Below are positions 45,221 through 54,314 of a stretch of DNA of 64,000 nucleotides, in pieces. The stretch lies in the NCBI GenBank assembly GCA_027490955.1, contig JAIXXB010000019.1:158722-222721 (forward strand), read 5' to 3'. Both the position numbers and the translations under genes were made by a program. The stretch is from Rhodobacter sp. GTDB taxonomy: Bacteria > Pseudomonadota > Alphaproteobacteria > Rhodobacterales > Rhodobacteraceae. The notes under the pieces are model-generated. The model was not told the DNA's origin. It worked only from the letters and a program-made list of their open reading frames with translations, and made no database searches. Positions within the stretch are counted from its first letter, which is position 1. Every line of letters starts with the position of its first letter.

Positions 45221-46540
45221 ATGGCGCAGCGGCGCGGCGCAGTGATGGAGCAGGTGGGCGATGTCGCGCTTGTGCACCTGTCGCGCCCGCCCAGTAATGC
45301 GCTTTCGTCCGATCTGTGCAGCGAGGTTTTGGCCCTGATTTTGGGCGCTGTTCAGGACAGTTCCATCTTGGGCATTGTGCTGGCTTCGGATCTAGAGGTT
45401 TTTGCCGCAGGCTCGGATATTGGTGATGTGATCGACCCGCCGCAGGGGCACCGCGATGCGCTGCGCGCGCTGTGCGCGCAGGTGGCAAAGGCGCCCAAAC
45501 CCATCGTGGCCGCGATTGCGGGGCCGTGCCTGTCTACGGGTCTGGATTTGGCGCTGGCGGCCAAGGGGCGCGTGGCAGGGCCGCAGGCCAGCTTTGGCTA
45601 TCCTGATATTCGCCTTGGGCTTTTGCCTGCAGCAGGCGGTGCGATGCGCCTTGCGCAACTGGTTGGCGCGCAATTGGCGCTGGAGATGCTGCTGGGCGGC
45701 GGGGCCGTGGCCAGCGAGGCCGCCCTTGAGGCAGGGCTGATAGATCAGCTGTGCGCGGCAGGGGCTGAGATTAGCCAAGCCATTGAAATGGTGCGTGACT
45801 TTTCGCATACACCGCCGCTGCCGCAGGCCCATGATTTGGCGGCAGATCTTGCCGCCATCGCCGATGCGCGCAGCAAACTGACCGCCCCTGACGGCCCATG
45901 GATTGCCCAAGCGCGGATGCTGGATGTTGTGGAAGCGGCGCTGCTTTTGCCGCCTGAAACGGCGCTGACCTCGGCCTATGCCGCCCATGACGCGGTGCAG
46001 CGCGGCGAAATCGCCCGCGCCTTGACCTATGCTTTTGTCGCCCGCCAGCGCGGCGCGCCCGATGCACCAGCACGCGCGCAGATCGAGGCAGAGTTGCGCC
46101 GCACCATGGCGCAGATCGTGGCCCATTTTGAAAGCCTCAGCATGCCGCGCGGTGATGTTTTGTCCGCCATGGCCGCCTTTGGCATTGGCCTTGGGCCAGA
46201 TACGGCCATTCCTGCCTGCCCGAAAGGGGCCGAAGATGTCATGCCTGCGCTGCTGGCCGCTTGGGCCAATATGGGGGCAAGATTGCTGCGCACGGGCGTG
46301 GCCCCGCGCGGCGAGGCGATTGATGTGGTCGCCCTCAGCGCGGGCATGTGCCCCAATTGGCGCGGCGGGCCAATCTTTGCGGCAGATACGCGCGGCCCTT
46401 TGATCCTGCGTGCTGACCTGCGCCGCAGGGCCAGCGATCATGGCGGGGCCTACTTATTCAGCCCCGACCCTGCTTGGGATCAGATCATCGCCCAAGGAGT
46501 GCGGTTGGGCAGCTATTCAACGCAGCCAAATGGGGTTTGA
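45221..46540 (+). CDS. FadJ-like protein lacking the NAD-binding domain
   Basis: A 439-residue protein. Residues 1-190 are an enoyl-CoA hydratase fold (VALVHLSRPPSNAL; GSDIGDVI; AGPCLSTGLDLALAAKG; SFGYPDIRLGLLPAAGG). A linker resembling FadB/FadJ (RGEIARALTYAFVARQRG) follows. Then the sequence skips directly to a C-terminal 3-hydroxyacyl-CoA dehydrogenase piece (NMGARLLRTGVAPRGEAIDV, CPNWRGGPIFAADT). The Rossmann domain of about 180 residues is missing. Both catalytic Glu positions of the hydratase are Asp (residues 109 and 129, 20 apart as in the family). It may be inactive or do a different reaction. The end overlaps the converging PHP gene. Confidence 0.85.
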   Translation: MAQRRGAVMEQVGDVALVHLSRPPSNALSSDLCSEVLALILGAVQDSSILGIVLASDLEVFAAGSDIGDVIDPPQGHRDALRALCAQVAKAPKPIVAAIAGPCLSTGLDLALAAKGRVAGPQASFGYPDIRLGLLPAAGGAMRLAQLVGAQLALEMLLGGGAVASEAALEAGLIDQLCAAGAEISQAIEMVRDFSHTPPLPQAHDLAADLAAIADARSKLTAPDGPWIAQARMLDVVEAALLLPPETALTSAYAAHDAVQRGEIARALTYAFVARQRGAPDAPARAQIEAELRRTMAQIVAHFESLSMPRGDVLSAMAAFGIGLGPDTAIPACPKGAEDVMPALLAAWANMGARLLRTGVAPRGEAIDVVALSAGMCPNWRGGPIFAADTRGPLILRADLRRRASDHGGAYLFSPDPAWDQIIAQGVRLGSYSTQPNGV

Positions 46541-47446
46541 CCACGCCCGTTTGCCTGCAGCATCCACCACCACGGCTCGCACCCATGGCGACTGGTTCAG
46601 CCGTGCAAGCGGCACTGCTGCATGGGTCATGGAATGGCCATGCACCGCCTTGGCCCCCGTGCCATGTCCCAGCGCCATAACCGAAACAGCGGCGCTGCAA
46701 TCAACCAGCAAATGATCGCCTTCAATGCGCACATCGCGCAACTCTGGCCCTTGGCTGGAATAAAAATGGCCCGCCTTCAGCGCAGCCAGCAAGGCATCTG
46801 GGGTGTTTTCAGGCGATTTGACCATGACCCAACCGCCAAAATGGTCAGGCTCGTGGAAATGTGCATCATCGGTGGCAATCATCGTCAGCCGCCGCCCTTC
46901 GCTGAGCAAAAGGTCGGCAATCGCCGTGCCATCGGGGCGATCACAGCCCGCCCAGCAGCCGTGGTTGTAAATCTCGACTGCGTGGGCGCTTGTGATGCTG
47001 CGCGCGTCTTGCAGCGTCAGACCCGACCATTGCGGATGGGCAATGGCCACAAAAGCCCCCGCTGCCACGGCGCGGGCGGCAATTTCTGGCCCTGTTTCTT
47101 GGCCCGTTACAGGCTGAAAACTGGGGCTGTGAGAGGGGGCAAAATCGGCAGGCAGGCCCACGGCCAGAATATGCCACAATTCGCCATTCGCCATGGCGCC
47201 TGAATGCAGCTCTGCCCCCAAAATTGTCGTAAAGCCTTCGGCGCGCATGGGCCGCGTATCGACAATCGGATAGCCATAATCGCCGATAAAATGGTCCGTC
47301 AGGGCAAGAAAATCATAGCCTTCGGCGCGGTAGCGGCGGCAGACCTCTTCGGGGGAAAGCACCCCGTCAGAGCGTGTGGAATGGGTGTGCAAATTGCCGC
47401 GCCAAAAGCGGCCAGTGGCAGTAAATGCAAGATCGCGCAATGTCAT
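46517..47446 (-). CDS. PHP-domain metallohydrolase (CehA/McbA family)
   Basis: A 309-residue protein. Metal-binding motifs NLHTHSTRSDG, LTDHF, GAELHSG, AIAHPQW and TDDAHFH are intact and in order. CehA/McbA enzymes cleave carbamate or phosphate esters; the natural substrate is unknown. Start at 47446 has AAAAAGGAGA upstream. Divergent from the ArsR-type regulator. Confidence 0.88.
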   Translation of the reverse strand: MTLRDLAFTATGRFWRGNLHTHSTRSDGVLSPEEVCRRYRAEGYDFLALTDHFIGDYGYPIVDTRPMRAEGFTTILGAELHSGAMANGELWHILAVGLPADFAPSHSPSFQPVTGQETGPEIAARAVAAGAFVAIAHPQWSGLTLQDARSITSAHAVEIYNHGCWAGCDRPDGTAIADLLLSEGRRLTMIATDDAHFHEPDHFGGWVMVKSPENTPDALLAALKAGHFYSSQGPELRDVRIEGDHLLVDCSAAVSVMALGHGTGAKAVHGHSMTHAAVPLARLNQSPWVRAVVVDAAGKRAWSNPIWLR

Positions 47447-47563
47447 GGAAATCTCCTTTTTGCAGGCACGATAGCGCATATTTGTAACAACTCAACGCTT
47501 GCCGTATGGGCCGCGCGAGATATATTCAGCGGCGAACACATCGCAGGAGCAGGAGTGCGTGCT

Positions 47564-47908
47564 ATGCCCGCCGAAATTCAAAACGTGGCAGACAGCAGCG
47601 ATGATCCCGTCGATCAGTTGGCCGCGCGCGCGGGCGAGGCGGCGGCCTTTCTGAAAGCTTTGTCGCATGTAGGGCGCTTGATGATTTTGTGCCATATTCT
47701 TGATGGCGAAAAATCGGTCACCGAACTAGAGGATTTGATTGGCGCGCGGCAATCGGCGGTCAGCCAGCAATTGTCGCGCTTGCGCTTGGAAGGGCTGGTT
47801 GCGGCGCGGCGCGATGGCAAGGCCATCTTTTACAGCATCGCCGATGCGCGGGTGGCATCGCTGGTCAGCCTGATGTATCAGATGTTTTGCAAACCAGATG
47901 CGGCTTAA
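47564..47908 (+). CDS. ArsR-family persulfide-sensing regulator, SqrR/BigR type
   Basis: A 114-residue repressor. The HTH is ARQSAVSQQLSRLRLEGLVAAR. Two Cys stand at 43 (MILCHIL) and 109 (MFCKPD), 66 apart, exactly the spacing of the redox pair (Cys41, Cys107) of Rhodobacter SqrR, which bridge through a tetrasulfide with sulfide stress. AGGAG lies eight bases before the ATG. It stands 3 kb from the YeeE/DUF442 operon and may control it or a distant sqr gene. Confidence 0.88.
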   Translation: MPAEIQNVADSSDDPVDQLAARAGEAAAFLKALSHVGRLMILCHILDGEKSVTELEDLIGARQSAVSQQLSRLRLEGLVAARRDGKAIFYSIADARVASLVSLMYQMFCKPDAA

Positions 47909-47912
47909 CGGC

Positions 47913-48653
47913 CTAGCCGCGCCCAATATAGGGCATATCGCGCGCCATAATGGTTTGAAATGGGATATTCACATCCAAAGGTAGGGCGGCCATATGGGCC
48001 ACAGCCCGCGCCACATGGCCCACATCCATCACAGGCTCCACTGCGATTTGGCCATTGGCCTGCATCGTGCCTTTGGGAAAGGCCGCAGCCATCTCGGTGG
48101 CCGCATTGCCTATGTCAATTTGCCCGCAGGCAATGTTAAACGCCCGCCCGTCCAAGCCGAGCGTGCGCGTCAGCCCCGTCACGGCATGTTTGGACATGGT
48201 ATAAGGCACAGAACCAGGCCGCGGCACATGGGCCGAGATAGAGCCATTGTTAATGATCCGCCCGCCTTGGGGCGACTGCGCCCGCATCAGCCCAAAGGCC
48301 GCGCGCGCAACATAGAACATGCCCACGATATTGGTTTGCACCACGGCCAAAAACTGGGCGGGGTCAATTTCGTCAATCGGGGCCTGCGTGGCCGATATGC
48401 CCGCATTGTTGAACAAAACGTCCAAACGCCCCCATTTGGTTTTGATCGCATCGAAAGCGGCGGTGACATCGGTAAGATTGCCAACATCACCCGCCAAAAT
48501 CAGGGCAGGCGCGCCTGCCGCAGTTTCGCGCAAGGCGGCTTCGCGCCGCCCCATCAAGGCGACATCCCAGCCCAGCGCGATAAAGGTCTGTGCGGTGGCG
48601 CGGCCAATGCCCGCCCCCGCCCCAGTGATCAATATGCGGCGTGGCGCGCTCAA
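47913..48653 (-). CDS. Short-chain dehydrogenase/reductase
   Basis: A 246-residue SDR with TGAGAGIG coenzyme loop, NNAGIS, active Ser (NNGSISAH) and intact YTMSK. Starts with TTG at 48653, overlapping the stop of the zeta gene as TTGA; no ATG gives the first strand of the fold. Substrate unknown. Converges on the ArsR-type regulator. Confidence 0.9.
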   Translation of the reverse strand: MSAPRRILITGAGAGIGRATAQTFIALGWDVALMGRREAALRETAAGAPALILAGDVGNLTDVTAAFDAIKTKWGRLDVLFNNAGISATQAPIDEIDPAQFLAVVQTNIVGMFYVARAAFGLMRAQSPQGGRIINNGSISAHVPRPGSVPYTMSKHAVTGLTRTLGLDGRAFNIACGQIDIGNAATEMAAAFPKGTMQANGQIAVEPVMDVGHVARAVAHMAALPLDVNIPFQTIMARDMPYIGRG

Positions 48654-48964
48654 ATCTCGGACAGCAGTTGCGCTTTGGCCTCGGACATCAGCACGGTCAG
48701 CTTGGCGCGGATTTCATCCTCGCTGGCTTTGCTGCCCAAATCTGCGGCGACTTTGCGCACCACGTCATCGCTGCCTGCCTCTTCAAAATCGGCCGCAACC
48801 ACGCTGGCGGCATATTCGGCAGCCTCATCGCCCGATTTGCCCATCAGCCCAGCAGCCCAAAGGCCCAGCAATTTGTTGCGGCGCGCTTCGGCGCGAAATT
48901 GCATATCGGCATCATGGGCGAATTTCGCTTCAAAGGCGTTTTCGCGATCGTCAAAGCTTGGCAT
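48650..48964 (-). CDS. F1-ATPase zeta inhibitor subunit (DUF1476)
   Basis: A 104-residue helical protein, PSFDDRENAFEAKFAHDADMQFRAEARRNKLLGLWAAGLMG. DUF1476 proteins of Paracoccus inhibit F1 by inserting the N-terminus, blocking ATP hydrolysis. AAGGGAC lies before the ATG at 48964. In the usual place beside purC, divergent from it, and coupled to the SDR. Confidence 0.93.
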   Translation of the reverse strand: MPSFDDRENAFEAKFAHDADMQFRAEARRNKLLGLWAAGLMGKSGDEAAEYAASVVAADFEEAGSDDVVRKVAADLGSKASEDEIRAKLTVLMSEAKAQLLSEI

Positions 48965-49111
48965 TTTTGTCCCTTTGGCTTTGGTTGCATTGCTGCAGAT
49001 ATGGCGCGGCACGGCGCGCGCTGCAAGGGGGCTAGCGCAGGCTTTGTGCGCCTGCTTGCCCAAATGCGCCCCGTGCCCTATAGGCAGGGGAGTGTATCTA
49101 TCGGGGGCCTT

Positions 49112-49918
49112 ATGGCGCGGCGCAAGAAAATCTACGAAGGCGGGGCCAAGATTTTATACGAGGGGCCAGAGCCGGGCACGCTGATCGCCTATTTCAAAGA
49201 CGACAGCGCCCCCACCCCTGAACAGGCCAACCCTGCGGCGGTGGATGGCAAGGGCGTGCTCAACAATAGGTTGTCAGAATTTTTCATGTCGGGCCTGCAT
49301 GGCATTGGCATGGGCACGCATTTCATCCGCCGCGTCAATATGCGCGAACAGCTTGTGCAAATGGCCGAAATGATCCCGCTGGAAATCGTCGTGCGCAACT
49401 ATGCCGCAGGCGAGATGAGCGCAAATCTGGGCATTCCCGAAGGAACCCCTTTGCCGGGCCCGATCGTGGAATATTACCTGAAAAACCCCGCTATTCCGCA
49501 CAAGCCGATGGTATCGGAAGAACATATCATGGCCTTCAATTGGGCCAGCCAGCAAGATATCGACGATATCATTCGCATCGCGCTGCGGGTGAATGACTTT
49601 TTGTCAGGCCTGATGTTGGCCGTAGGTGTGCGGCTGGCTGATTTCCGTATCGAGATTGGCCGCGTTTGGGAGGGCGATTTTATGCGCCTGATTTTGGCCG
49701 ATGAAATCAGCCCCGATACCTGCCGCCTGTGGGATTTGCGCACAGCGCCAGAGCGTGGCGGCGAGCGTGGCCTTGAGGCGCGCGCGGTGCAAATGGGCGA
49801 AATGCCCAGCCCCGTCGATACCACCCCCGTGGCCGATGTTTACACCGAACTGGCCCGCCGTCTTGGCGTTTTGCCCAGCAATGTGACCCATCAGATCAAG
49901 CCAAGTTTGATTAACTAG
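49112..49918 (+). CDS. purC: SAICAR synthetase (phosphoribosylaminoimidazolesuccinocarboxamide synthase)
   Basis: A 268-residue enzyme of purine synthesis. RKKIYEGGAKILYEGPEPGTLIAYFKDD begins; RRVNMREQLVQMAEMIPLEIVVRNYAAGE and VRLADFRIEIGRVW follow. Slightly longer than the usual alphaproteobacterial form. First of purC-purS-purQ. Confidence 0.97.
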   Translation: MARRKKIYEGGAKILYEGPEPGTLIAYFKDDSAPTPEQANPAAVDGKGVLNNRLSEFFMSGLHGIGMGTHFIRRVNMREQLVQMAEMIPLEIVVRNYAAGEMSANLGIPEGTPLPGPIVEYYLKNPAIPHKPMVSEEHIMAFNWASQQDIDDIIRIALRVNDFLSGLMLAVGVRLADFRIEIGRVWEGDFMRLILADEISPDTCRLWDLRTAPERGGERGLEARAVQMGEMPSPVDTTPVADVYTELARRLGVLPSNVTHQIKPSLIN

Positions 49919-49987
49919 GCCATTCCCACTTGCCGCCCTTGCCAGCTTTGGCTAAGGCGGGGCAAAGGCCAAAACAGGAGAGTGCCG

Positions 49988-50227
49988 ATGAAAGCGCGCG
50001 TCACAGTCATGCTGAAAGCAGGCGTTTTGGATGTGCAGGGCGAGGCCGTGCGCCACGCACTGGGCAGCCTTGGCTTTGCAGGCGTGAATGGGGTGCGGCA
50101 GGGCAAGGTGATCGAATTGGACTTGGCCGAGACCGATGCGGCAAAGGCCCGCGCGGCGGTGACCGCCATGTGCGACAAGCTTTTGGCCAATGTCGTGATC
50201 GAAAGCTACCAGATCGAGTTTGTATAA
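49988..50227 (+). CDS. purS: FGAM synthase subunit PurS
   Basis: A 79-residue small subunit (KARVTVMLKAGVLDVQGEAVRHALGSLG to IESYQIEF). It bridges PurL and PurQ to pass ammonia. AGGAG ends seven bases before the ATG at 49988; a GTG at 49982 is less likely. Confidence 0.96.
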   Translation: MKARVTVMLKAGVLDVQGEAVRHALGSLGFAGVNGVRQGKVIELDLAETDAAKARAAVTAMCDKLLANVVIESYQIEFV

Positions 50228-50253
50228 GCGCCTGCCCCTGAAGGAGCCTTTTC

Positions 50254-50922
50254 ATGAAAGCTGCTGTCATCACCTTTCCCGGTTCGAACTGCGACCGTGA
50301 TTTGGCTGTGGCCTTTGCCCATGCGGGTTTTGACGTGCTGCGCGTGTGGCACAAAGATACGGCCCTGCCTGCGGGGGTGGATGTTGTGGGCGTGCCGGGA
50401 GGGTTTTCCTTTGGCGATTATCTGCGCTGCGGGGCTATTGCCGCGCAAAGCCCAATTGCATCTGCCGTGCGCCAGCACGCGGGCAAGGGCGGCTATGTTT
50501 TGGGCATTTGCAATGGTTTTCAGGTGATCACGGAAATGGGCCTGCTGCCAGGTGCTTTGATGCGCAATGCGGGGCTGAAATTCATTTGTAAATCAGTCGA
50601 TTTGATTGTGGCCAGCGCCGCCAGCCCCTTTACATCTGCCTATGGCCAAGGCCAGCGTATCGCCCTGCCCATTGCCCATCATGATGGCAATTACACCATT
50701 GATGCAGAAGGTCTGGCGCGCCTGCAGGCCGAAGATCGAATTGCCCTGCGTTATGCGGCCAATCCCAACGGATCGATGGGCGATATTGCAGGGGTTCTGT
50801 CGGAAAACCGCCGCGTTTTGGGGATGATGCCCCATCCTGAACGCGCTGTTGACGTGGCGATTGGCAGCACGGACGGCGCAGGTGTCTTTGCCAGTATCTT
50901 AGGCGAAATGGCGCTTGCGTGA
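50254..50922 (+). CDS. purQ: FGAM synthase glutaminase subunit PurQ
   Basis: A 222-residue class I glutaminase: [11 protein letters not shown] start, [14 protein letters not shown], nucleophile Cys in GICNGFQ, and HPE in [10 protein letters not shown]. Makes ammonia for PurL (not in the window). AAGGAG eight bases before the ATG. Confidence 0.97.
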   Translation: MKAAVITFPGSNCDRDLAVAFAHAGFDVLRVWHKDTALPAGVDVVGVPGGFSFGDYLRCGAIAAQSPIASAVRQHAGKGGYVLGICNGFQVITEMGLLPGALMRNAGLKFICKSVDLIVASAASPFTSAYGQGQRIALPIAHHDGNYTIDAEGLARLQAEDRIALRYAANPNGSMGDIAGVLSENRRVLGMMPHPERAVDVAIGSTDGAGVFASILGEMALA

Positions 50923-50967
50923 TTGCACAGGCTTGAGGCGGCCTGCGCGCGCGCCTAATCTGATGGC

Positions 50968-52806
50968 ATGAGAATTCCAGCACAGCGGCAGGTTGTTTTG
51001 CCCCAAACCGACGAGGATGACGAGGCGCAGGGCCAAGCCGCCCCTGCCTCTTGGCGCATCCGTCTGGTCTATGCTGGTCTGGCCTTGATCGGGCTGACAA
51101 TTGTTTTTATTACCAATACCTTGCTGACCGAAAGGTTTTCCGAAACCACGCGCAACCGCGCCGAATTGCGCCTTGCGCTGTATTCGGGCAATATTCTGGC
51201 CGATTTGCAAAGATCATCTGTGGTGCCTTTGCTGCTGTCGGGCGATCCTGCGCTGATTGCGGCCTTGAACGAAGGTATTTACACCGCCACGACCCGCCGC
51301 CTGATTGCGGTAAAGCGGGAAATTGGCGTGGCCTCGATCATGCTGCTGGATGTGGACGGGCGCGTTGTGGGTGCAACGGATCGCAATGTTCTGGGCCAAA
51401 ATCTGCGGTCAGCGGCCTATTTCGTGGCAGCGCAAAGATCGAACGAGACAGCCTTTACCGCAACACCGCGCGATGGTGGGGCATTTGATTTCACCTATGC
51501 GCGCCGCGTGGTGCAAGACGGGCGCAATTTGGGCGTGATAGTTGTCGCCGCAGATTTGATGAAACACGAACGCACTTGGGCCAGTTTGCAAGATTCGGTT
51601 TTGGTCACCAACAGCGAAGGTGTGGTGATTTTGGCCTCTAACCATCGCTGGCGCGGCAAGGCGGTGGATGCGGCGCTGACATCGTCGGATGGGGCAGGCG
51701 CGGTGGCGCGGGCGCTGTCCAGCGCGACCGATTGGGCCAAAGACCCGCCTGACGCCTATCTGTCGGGCGAAGCGGTGATGCGCACGGAAACAAGGCTTAG
51801 CTTCCAGGGCTGGCGCATGATCAATTTCACCGCCTATGATTCTGTGCGCGCGCAGGTGAACGGCGTGATTGCGCTGGAAATCATGGCCATGGCGATTTTG
51901 TCGGCGGTATTATTTTACCTGTCCTCGCGCCGCGCAAAATCGCAATCGGTGGTGCTTTTGCGCGAATCGGTGGAGTTGCGCAAACTGAACGCACGGCTGA
52001 ACCGCGAGATTGCCAAACGCGAAAAGGTGCAAAAAACGCTAGAGGTGGCGGAAACCTCGCTGGCGCAATCGTCAAAACTGGCCGCTTTGGGCGAGATGTC
52101 GGCAGCCGTCAGCCACGAGCTGAACCAACCGCTTGCGGCGATGAAAACCTATCTTGCGGGCGCGCGTCTGCTGCTGGAACGCAAGCGGCCAGACGAGGCG
52201 CTGTCCTCTTTTCAGCGTATTGACGATTTGATCGACCGCATGGGCGCGATCACGCGGCAACTGAAATCTTATGCCCGCAAGGGTGGCGATGCGGTGGAGC
52301 CTGTCGATCTGCGTGCTTGCCTATCCTCTGCCCTGTCGATGATGGAGCCGCAGTTGAAAACCCGCGCGCTGCGCATCAGCCGCACCTTGCCGCGCACCCC
52401 AGTGATGGTGATGGCAGACCGCTTGCGGCTGGAACAGGTCATCATCAACCTTTTGCGCAACGCGCTGGATGCCACCAAGGATGTGCCAGACCCATCGGTG
52501 GAATTGCTGATGACTGTGGGTGATACGGCAGTGCTGTCGGTGCGCGACAATGGCACGGGGATCAAAGACCCTTCAGCGATTTTTGAGCCCTTCTATACCA
52601 CCAAAAAGCAAGGCGAAGGCGTGGGCCTTGGGCTGGCGATTTCCTCTGGTATCATGGCCGATTTGGGCGGGCGGTTGACAGCGCGCAATGCAGATGGCGC
52701 GGCGGGCGCAAATGGGGCCACCCCATCAGGCGGCGCGGGAACAGGCGGCGCAATTTTTGACATTATCCTTCCCCTTTTGGGAACCAAGGCAAAGGCAGCG
52801 GAGTAA
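50968..52806 (+). CDS. dctB: C4-dicarboxylate sensor histidine kinase
   Basis: A 612-residue sensor. Two helices (about 32-50 and 300-320) enclose a PAS-like periplasmic domain. H-box with His383 (AAVSHELNQPLAAMKTYL), coiled-coil before it, then N box NLLRNALDA, DNGTGI, and GVGLGLAISSGI. The AAMKTYL box is typical of DctB. Its targets, the dct transporter genes, are not in the window. Three bases from dctD. Confidence 0.9.
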   Translation: MRIPAQRQVVLPQTDEDDEAQGQAAPASWRIRLVYAGLALIGLTIVFITNTLLTERFSETTRNRAELRLALYSGNILADLQRSSVVPLLLSGDPALIAALNEGIYTATTRRLIAVKREIGVASIMLLDVDGRVVGATDRNVLGQNLRSAAYFVAAQRSNETAFTATPRDGGAFDFTYARRVVQDGRNLGVIVVAADLMKHERTWASLQDSVLVTNSEGVVILASNHRWRGKAVDAALTSSDGAGAVARALSSATDWAKDPPDAYLSGEAVMRTETRLSFQGWRMINFTAYDSVRAQVNGVIALEIMAMAILSAVLFYLSSRRAKSQSVVLLRESVELRKLNARLNREIAKREKVQKTLEVAETSLAQSSKLAALGEMSAAVSHELNQPLAAMKTYLAGARLLLERKRPDEALSSFQRIDDLIDRMGAITRQLKSYARKGGDAVEPVDLRACLSSALSMMEPQLKTRALRISRTLPRTPVMVMADRLRLEQVIINLLRNALDATKDVPDPSVELLMTVGDTAVLSVRDNGTGIKDPSAIFEPFYTTKKQGEGVGLGLAISSGIMADLGGRLTARNADGAAGANGATPSGGAGTGGAIFDIILPLLGTKAKAAE

Positions 52807-52809
52807 ATC

Positions 52810-54138
52810 ATGGCACGGGCATTAAAAGTGGCGATTGTGGATGACGAAGCAGATATGCGCCAGTCGATCAGCCAGTGGCTGGCCCTGTCGGGGTTTGACA
52901 CCGAAACCTATGACAGCGCGGATGAGGCGCTAAAGCATATCACCGCCGATTACGAAGGCATTGTCGTGTCTGATATCAAAATGCCAGGAATGGACGGCAT
53001 GGCCTTTCTGAAACGTTTGATGGCCATGGATTCGGGCCTGCCTGTGATCTTGATCACGGGCCATGGCGATGTGCCGATGGCGGTCGAGGCGATGCGGGTC
53101 GGGGCCTTTGACTTTTTGGAAAAGCCCTTTAACCCCGACCGCATGACTGAACTGGCCAAACGCGCCACATCGGCGCGCCGCCTGACGCTGGATGCGCGCG
53201 CATTGCGCCGCGAATTGGCCGATGGATCGGTTTTGATGAAAAAACTGGTGGGCGCCTCTCCCGCGATGGAGCGTTTGCGCGAAGATATCTTGGATTTTGG
53301 ACAGGCAGACAGCCATGTTCTGATCGATGGCGAAACGGGCACGGGCAAAACGCTGGTCGCCCATGCGCTGCATGCCGTCGGCCCGCGCGCGGCGCGCAAA
53401 TTTGTGACCATTTCCTGCGCCGCCTATAGCGAAGATCAACTGGCCGCCCGCATCTTTGGCCCCAGCGAAGATGGCGCTTTGCCCTTGGTCGAGGAAGCGC
53501 GCGGCGGCACGCTGTGCCTTGAAGATATCGAGGATCTGAGCCATGCGCTGCAATCGCGTTTGCTGACGCTGATCAACGAACAGGCTGTGCCGCCCGAAAC
53601 GCGCATCATCGCCATTTGCAACGAACATTTACAGGGCAAAAAGCTGGACGATATCCTGCGCCCTGATCTGTTTTTCAGGCTGGGCGCGATGACCATCATC
53701 TGCCCACCGCTGCGCGCGCGGGGCGAAGATATTCTTACCTTGTTCAATTCGGCGGCCGCCGATTACGCCGATGAATATGGCTGCGATGCGCCGCAAGTTT
53801 CGGCGCAAGAAGCGGCGGAATTGCTGCAAGCGCCGTGGCCGGGCAATGTGCGCCAATTGGTCAATATTGCCGAACGCGCCGTGTTGCAAAGCAGGCGCGG
53901 CACGGGCAGCATTGCCAGCCTGCTGATGGCAGATAACGAAGCCTCTGGCCCTGCGATGACCACCGAAGGCAAGCCGCTGAAAGATTATGTCGATGATTTT
54001 GAAAGGATGCTGATTGACAGCACCATGCGCCGCCACAAAGGCAGCATCGCCGCTGTGATGGACGAGTTATGCCTGCCGCGCCGCACGCTGAACGAAAAAA
54101 TGGCCAAATATGGCCTGCAGCGTGGGGATTACGTGTAA
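52810..54138 (+). CDS. dctD: DctD-type response regulator lacking GAFTGA
   Basis: A 442-residue receiver - AAA+ - Fis regulator. Phospho-Asp55 is in SDIKMPGMDG. Walker A GETGTGKT (near 175) and the arginine finger (RPDLFFRL) are present. Two changes stand out: the place of the sigma-54 contact loop GAFTGA reads IFGPSEDGALPLVEEARGG, and Walker B LFLDE is LCLED. The Fis HTH (PRRTLNEKMAKYGLQ) is normal. It may activate without sigma-54, as shown for NtrC of Rhodobacter capsulatus, or act as a repressor. Confidence 0.9.
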   Translation: MARALKVAIVDDEADMRQSISQWLALSGFDTETYDSADEALKHITADYEGIVVSDIKMPGMDGMAFLKRLMAMDSGLPVILITGHGDVPMAVEAMRVGAFDFLEKPFNPDRMTELAKRATSARRLTLDARALRRELADGSVLMKKLVGASPAMERLREDILDFGQADSHVLIDGETGTGKTLVAHALHAVGPRAARKFVTISCAAYSEDQLAARIFGPSEDGALPLVEEARGGTLCLEDIEDLSHALQSRLLTLINEQAVPPETRIIAICNEHLQGKKLDDILRPDLFFRLGAMTIICPPLRARGEDILTLFNSAAADYADEYGCDAPQVSAQEAAELLQAPWPGNVRQLVNIAERAVLQSRRGTGSIASLLMADNEASGPAMTTEGKPLKDYVDDFERMLIDSTMRRHKGSIAAVMDELCLPRRTLNEKMAKYGLQRGDYV

Positions 54139-54145
54139 TGGCAAT

Positions 54146-54189
54146 GGGCCTGTGCGGCCCCTTGGGTGCTGCGGCAGGGGTTAGCACCC
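54146..54189. other. Two hairpins after dctD
   Basis: GGGCC/GGCCC around TGTGC (54146-54160), then GGGTGCT/AGCACCC (54164-54189). The first resembles the GGGGGGCC hairpin of the composite repeat, but the GGATATTTG block is missing, so it may be a decayed copy or a terminator. Confidence 0.5.
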
Positions 54190-54314
54190 CCGCAATTTAG
54201 GCGCGCAAAGATTGGGTTGATACCTATTGCGGGCCCCTGCCTTTTTTGCCGTTTGGGCCACAAATAAATCGCACCGCCCTTGATTTTGCATGGCGCGGTG
54301 GCGAAGTTGTGCAG

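Noticed and set aside
50281..50300. GGTTCGAA-like T-loop as a tRNA gene
   Set aside because: It is the coding sequence of the Pur[10 protein letters not shown] motif; no cloverleaf around it.
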